Shown here: piece after piece, positions 61,519 through 64,000 of the stretch
How positions within the stretch are numbered: position 1 is the first letter of the stretch
Layout of the letters: each line of letters opens with the position of its first letter
Source: Methylocaldum sp035627495
Lineage (GTDB): Bacteria; Pseudomonadota; Gammaproteobacteria; Methylococcales; Methylococcaceae
Assembly (NCBI RefSeq): GCF_035627495.1
Contig: NZ_DASPLO010000012.1
Coordinates: 1 to 64,000 of the forward strand
Length of the DNA stretch: 64,000 bases
Direction of reading: 5' to 3'
Notes under the pieces: model-generated
Seen by the model: the letters and a program-made list of their open reading frames with translations, nothing else
Database searches by the model: none
What the model was told of the DNA's origin: nothing
Program-made: the position numbers and the translations under genes

Positions 61519-61920
61519 TTATCTATTCTTGCCTTGGCCTCGACCTCCTCTGCCCGAGCCGGCGTCGTCAGTCGTACCTCGCAGGCTCTTCCTTTCCTCG
61601 CGCAACTCTCGGTACTGGTCTTGGTAACCGCCACGTTCCTCCGGCGTCATGAGAGATCCACGGCCACCTTCCATCTCACTCGGACGCGCGCCCTCCCTTC
61701 CGACTCCCCTGTCCCTTGCACGCTCTTGAACCTCGTCGCGGTACTCTTGCTGGAGGCCCTTTCGATCCTGTCGCAGCTCCTGGTACTGCTCCTGGTATTG
61801 TCCGCCCTGCGGCTTATCGACATTCGGACCGTTGCCGCCATCCTTTCTCGCCCAAACTTCGTCAGCCATTAAGGCGGAAAATCCGAATAACATCGCAAAA
61901 ATAGCGTTCTTGCATTTCAT
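61519..61920 (-). CDS. Exported Gln/Arg-rich protein
   Basis: A 133-residue protein with a signal peptide (residues 1-22, FSALMADEV). The mature part is very hydrophilic, rich in Gln, Arg, Glu and Gly (YQEQYQELRQDRKGLQQEY, YQDQYRELREERKSL are two similar helical repeats; coiled coil likely). Function unknown. ATG 61920 fits the signal peptide; a frame further upstream is rejected. Confidence 0.65.
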   Translation of the reverse strand: MKCKNAIFAMLFGFSALMADEVWARKDGGNGPNVDKPQGGQYQEQYQELRQDRKGLQQEYRDEVQERARDRGVGREGARPSEMEGGRGSLMTPEERGGYQDQYRELREERKSLRGTTDDAGSGRGGRGQGKNR

Positions 61921-62119
61921 CTCGTTCGCGTCCTCTACTGATGGTTGACCACACGTTCGGCTGCCTTTGCGCGCAGCCCGGCGTGAAAAAACTTGCGCAG
62001 CCTCTGCCACGGATATGGCCGGGGTTTTATTGTGCCAACAGATCCGCCAAGGCGAAAGCCGATAACGCAGCGGCTACGAAGGGCTTGTCATTCGAGCAAG
62101 GAACCCTGACCATGCCGCC

Positions 62120-63016
62120 ATGAGATTGCTGTTGATCCTCTGTCTGGCGCTGGTCCCGCGAAATCCGGCCGCGGCTCAGGTACCGGGTGTCACTCAGGAG
62201 CCGGCCCGGCAAATCGGAGGGGTTCCCGTCTCGCTCTGGACCTATCCAAGCGATGGGCTGAAGGTGAGGGGCTTGCTGTTTCTGCCCCGCACCAAGGACA
62301 AGCTGCCGCTGGTTCTCTTCAACCATGATGGCGTGTCGGGCATTTCGAAGGAGCACATGCGGGCTTGCGCGCGTCTGGCGCGAGCCGGCTATGTTGTGTT
62401 TGCCCCGTCCTATCGCGGCGAGGACGGTTCGGAAGGATTCATCGAGGTGGCCGCCGGCGAAGTGCGTGATGTGCTGAACGTTCTGCCGCTGCTGGCCCGG
62501 GTACCTGGTATCGACGGCGGGCGTGTAGCCCTGGTCGGCCTCTCGCACGGTGCCTTGATCAGCGTGTTGGCGGCTGCCCGGCAGCCCGAAATTGATGCCG
62601 TGGTGGCAGCCGATGGCGTGATGGACATCTACGGCTGGTGGCGCTATCTCCAGCAAACCGGCACGTTGGGCCAAGACAATTTGACCCAGCGGGTTTACGG
62701 AGACGGCCCGGACGACAAGCCGCTAGCCTTCTCAACCCGCCACGCATTGGCGCAGATTCCAAAGTTGAAAGCGCCGGTGTTGATTCTACACGGCGACCAG
62801 GACGACATCGTGCCTGCCGAACAGGCCCTTACGTTCAAGGCCGAATTGGACAGGGCTGGAGTTCCGGCCATCGTGAAGGTCTATCCCCACTGTGGACATG
62901 GGTTCCTGGTCTATGTGCCTTACCTCCAGGATGGCGTGGCTCCCGCGGAGTGCACCGAGGCCGAGCAAGCCTGGCAAGCAGTCCTGGCCTTCCTCAAGGA
63001 GCACCTCAAATCTTGA
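62120..63016 (+). CDS. Exported dienelactone-hydrolase-like protein
   Basis: A 298-residue hydrolase with signal peptide (to about residue 20, AAAQVPG). Nucleophile GLSHGAL (Ser), Asp in HGDQDDIVP and His in CGHGFLVY make a DLH-type triad. Substrate unknown; likely periplasmic esterase or lipase-like. It starts at ATG 62120 and stands alone; a small gene follows after 53 bases. Confidence 0.88.
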   Translation: MRLLLILCLALVPRNPAAAQVPGVTQEPARQIGGVPVSLWTYPSDGLKVRGLLFLPRTKDKLPLVLFNHDGVSGISKEHMRACARLARAGYVVFAPSYRGEDGSEGFIEVAAGEVRDVLNVLPLLARVPGIDGGRVALVGLSHGALISVLAAARQPEIDAVVAADGVMDIYGWWRYLQQTGTLGQDNLTQRVYGDGPDDKPLAFSTRHALAQIPKLKAPVLILHGDQDDIVPAEQALTFKAELDRAGVPAIVKVYPHCGHGFLVYVPYLQDGVAPAECTEAEQAWQAVLAFLKEHLKS

Positions 63017-63069
63017 AACCGTCTTTGAAATTGCGGGAATGATCCCGAAGAATCGGCGCGAGGGGCATT

Positions 63070-63315
63070 ATGGCGAACAAATGCGGCATCAAGCTGCGAT
63101 ACCCGGTGAAGATCGTGGTAATCAACGATGACGGTTCGAGCACCGATGGCCCCGTCATTGACGATGCCGGGACGCTGAGTGAGGCCGTCGCAATGGCTGA
63201 GCGTCAGGGATTCCATCCACGAGATAAAAGCGACGGCGGAAATAGCCGGTTGCTCGTTAATCGCGGAAGCGATTTAGGACAAGGTTATTTCGTAGTTACT
63301 GTTTATCCCGATTAA
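63070..63315 (+). CDS. Small protein, unknown
   Basis: An 81-residue protein, MANKCGIKLRYPVKIVVINDDGS opening, then VIDDAGTLSEAVAMAERQGFHP and RGSDLGQGYFVVTVYPD. The alternation suggests a small alpha/beta fold. GCGAGGGG before ATG 63070 looks like a ribosome site. No family recognised. Confidence 0.5.
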   Translation: MANKCGIKLRYPVKIVVINDDGSSTDGPVIDDAGTLSEAVAMAERQGFHPRDKSDGGNSRLLVNRGSDLGQGYFVVTVYPD

Positions 63316-63370
63316 GGATTTCCCGAAAACTCGTCAGGCGGCACCCTTTCGGCTTTCTAGTTTCGGTACC

Positions 63371-63458
63371 ATAGGCTGAGTTGGTAAACCCAGCTATTAT
63401 CCTAGCCTGGAAAGGTTATCGCTTGGGTTTCGTTCCTAAACCCAGCTACCGGGCTGCC
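63371..63458. repeat. Dispersed GGCTGAGTTGG/CCCAGC repeat
   Basis: A fragment with TAGGCTGAGTTGGTAAACCC and later AAACCCAGCTACCGGG, matching the reverse complement of the end of the repeat cluster at 24695-24735. It is non-coding. Confidence 0.5.
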
Positions 63459-63486
63459 GGCGATGAGACCGATCTTAATAATAATG

Positions 63487-64000
63487 TCACTCAATATTCT
63501 GCGTCTGCTCCCGCATTTGCTCGATCAGCACCTTCATTTCGACCGAAGTTTTGGTCGTTTCGGCATCGGCGGATTTGGAGCCCAGGGTGTTGGCTTCGCG
63601 GTTCATTTCCTGAAGTAGAAAATCGAGGCGCCGGCCCACCGGCTCTTTTTGGCGCAAGGCTCGCGTGACTTCGTCGACATGGGCGTTGAGCCGGTCCAAC
63701 TCTTCGTCGACGTCCAGTTTCTGCGCGAGATAAACCATTTCCTGCTCCAGCCGGTCGGAGTCCGGATTGGCGGATATCTCGGCCAACCGCGCGACGATCT
63801 TCTGCCGGATGGATTGCAAGACTTCCGGCATCCGCGCCCGCGCCGCCGCCACGTGCTCTCTCAGTTTGAAACAGCGTTCTTCCAATAAAACCGCCAGTTG
63901 ACGCCCTTCGTTTTCCCGTACGGCGATGGCTTGCTTTAGGACGGCGGTCAAAAGGTCGAGAACTTCCGCCGCCAGTTGTTCCCGGTCGGCCTCCGGCTCG
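63487..64000 (-). CDS. yicC: YicC-family endoribonuclease (partial, 5' end outside window)
   Basis: The visible 171 codons run off the right edge. C-terminal YicC domain: VGRRLDFLLQEMNREANTLGSKSADAETT and VEMKVLIEQMREQTQNIE at the end. YicC proteins affect RNA stability. It usually precedes gmk; they are far apart here. Confidence 0.93.
   Translation of the reverse strand, partial: EPEADREQLAAEVLDLLTAVLKQAIAVRENEGRQLAVLLEERCFKLREHVAAARARMPEVLQSIRQKIVARLAEISANPDSDRLEQEMVYLAQKLDVDEELDRLNAHVDEVTRALRQKEPVGRRLDFLLQEMNREANTLGSKSADAETTKTSVEMKVLIEQMREQTQNIE

Overview
The window looks like chromosomal DNA of a gammaproteobacterial methylotroph, most likely a Methylococcales methanotroph. The support is a lanthanide-type methanol dehydrogenase operon (xoxF, xoxJ, cytochromes) on the minus strand at 55-59.4 kb. 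This sits beside a typical gammaproteobacterial housekeeping block (der, bamB, yfgM, hisS, pilW, rlmN, ndk, isc genes, gmk, yicC). Genus assignment is inference; no rRNA or tRNA gene was recognised.

Layout. 0-0.1 kb: tail of an IS110-type transposase. 0.2-7 kb: a DUF3617 protein, an oxyanion porin and a molybdate module (modA, a collapsed modA relic, a di-Mop protein, modB, modC, modE); a palindrome with ModE-box geometry precedes the porin. 7.1-14.2 kb: arsenic operon (arsR, arsC, an arsD-AhpD fusion, arsA, arsI-like, a second arsC, acr3, a methyltransferase) ending in a decayed CoA-disulfide-reductase/rhodanese gene. 14.4-25 kb: accessory DNA with a YceK-like lipoprotein, an AT-richer island holding a frameshifted NdpA-type nucleoid protein and a membrane protein, a large exported protein of unknown function, small exported proteins, hydrolase, CvpA-CAP fusion, PhnA, toxin and transposase relics and palindromic repeats. 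25.1-28.7 kb: an ECF42-type sigma factor with two DGPF/YCII proteins, DUF1579 and SRPBCC proteins. 28.8-35.1 kb: an orphan PAS histidine kinase, divergent from a stressosome-type module (globin-RsbR, RsbS, RsbT, RsbX-like and RsbU-like phosphatases). 35.1-42.3 kb: a MITE-like element, a giant DUF4062-STAND NTPase with an amber codon near its start, a RES/Xre toxin-antitoxin pair and a duplicated modE tail that leaves a free Mop protein. 42.3-44.8 kb: an adenylation-ACP-acyltransferase protein. 44.8-54.9 kb: housekeeping block. 55-59.4 kb: xox operon. 59.7-64 kb: small exported proteins, a hydrolase and partial yicC.

The strongest leads are the ArsD-AhpD fusion, the DUF4062-STAND gene with an early amber codon, the NdpA-plus-membrane-protein pair, the xox operon carrying a lone subunit-III-like oxidase protein plus a 37-residue ORF, and the ModE-box/porin link. 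Several loci are clearly decaying or recombined (modA, modE, cytochrome c, RES, PIN, IS630 and oxidoreductase relics), so the 13-42 kb stretch behaves as an accessory zone between stable blocks.
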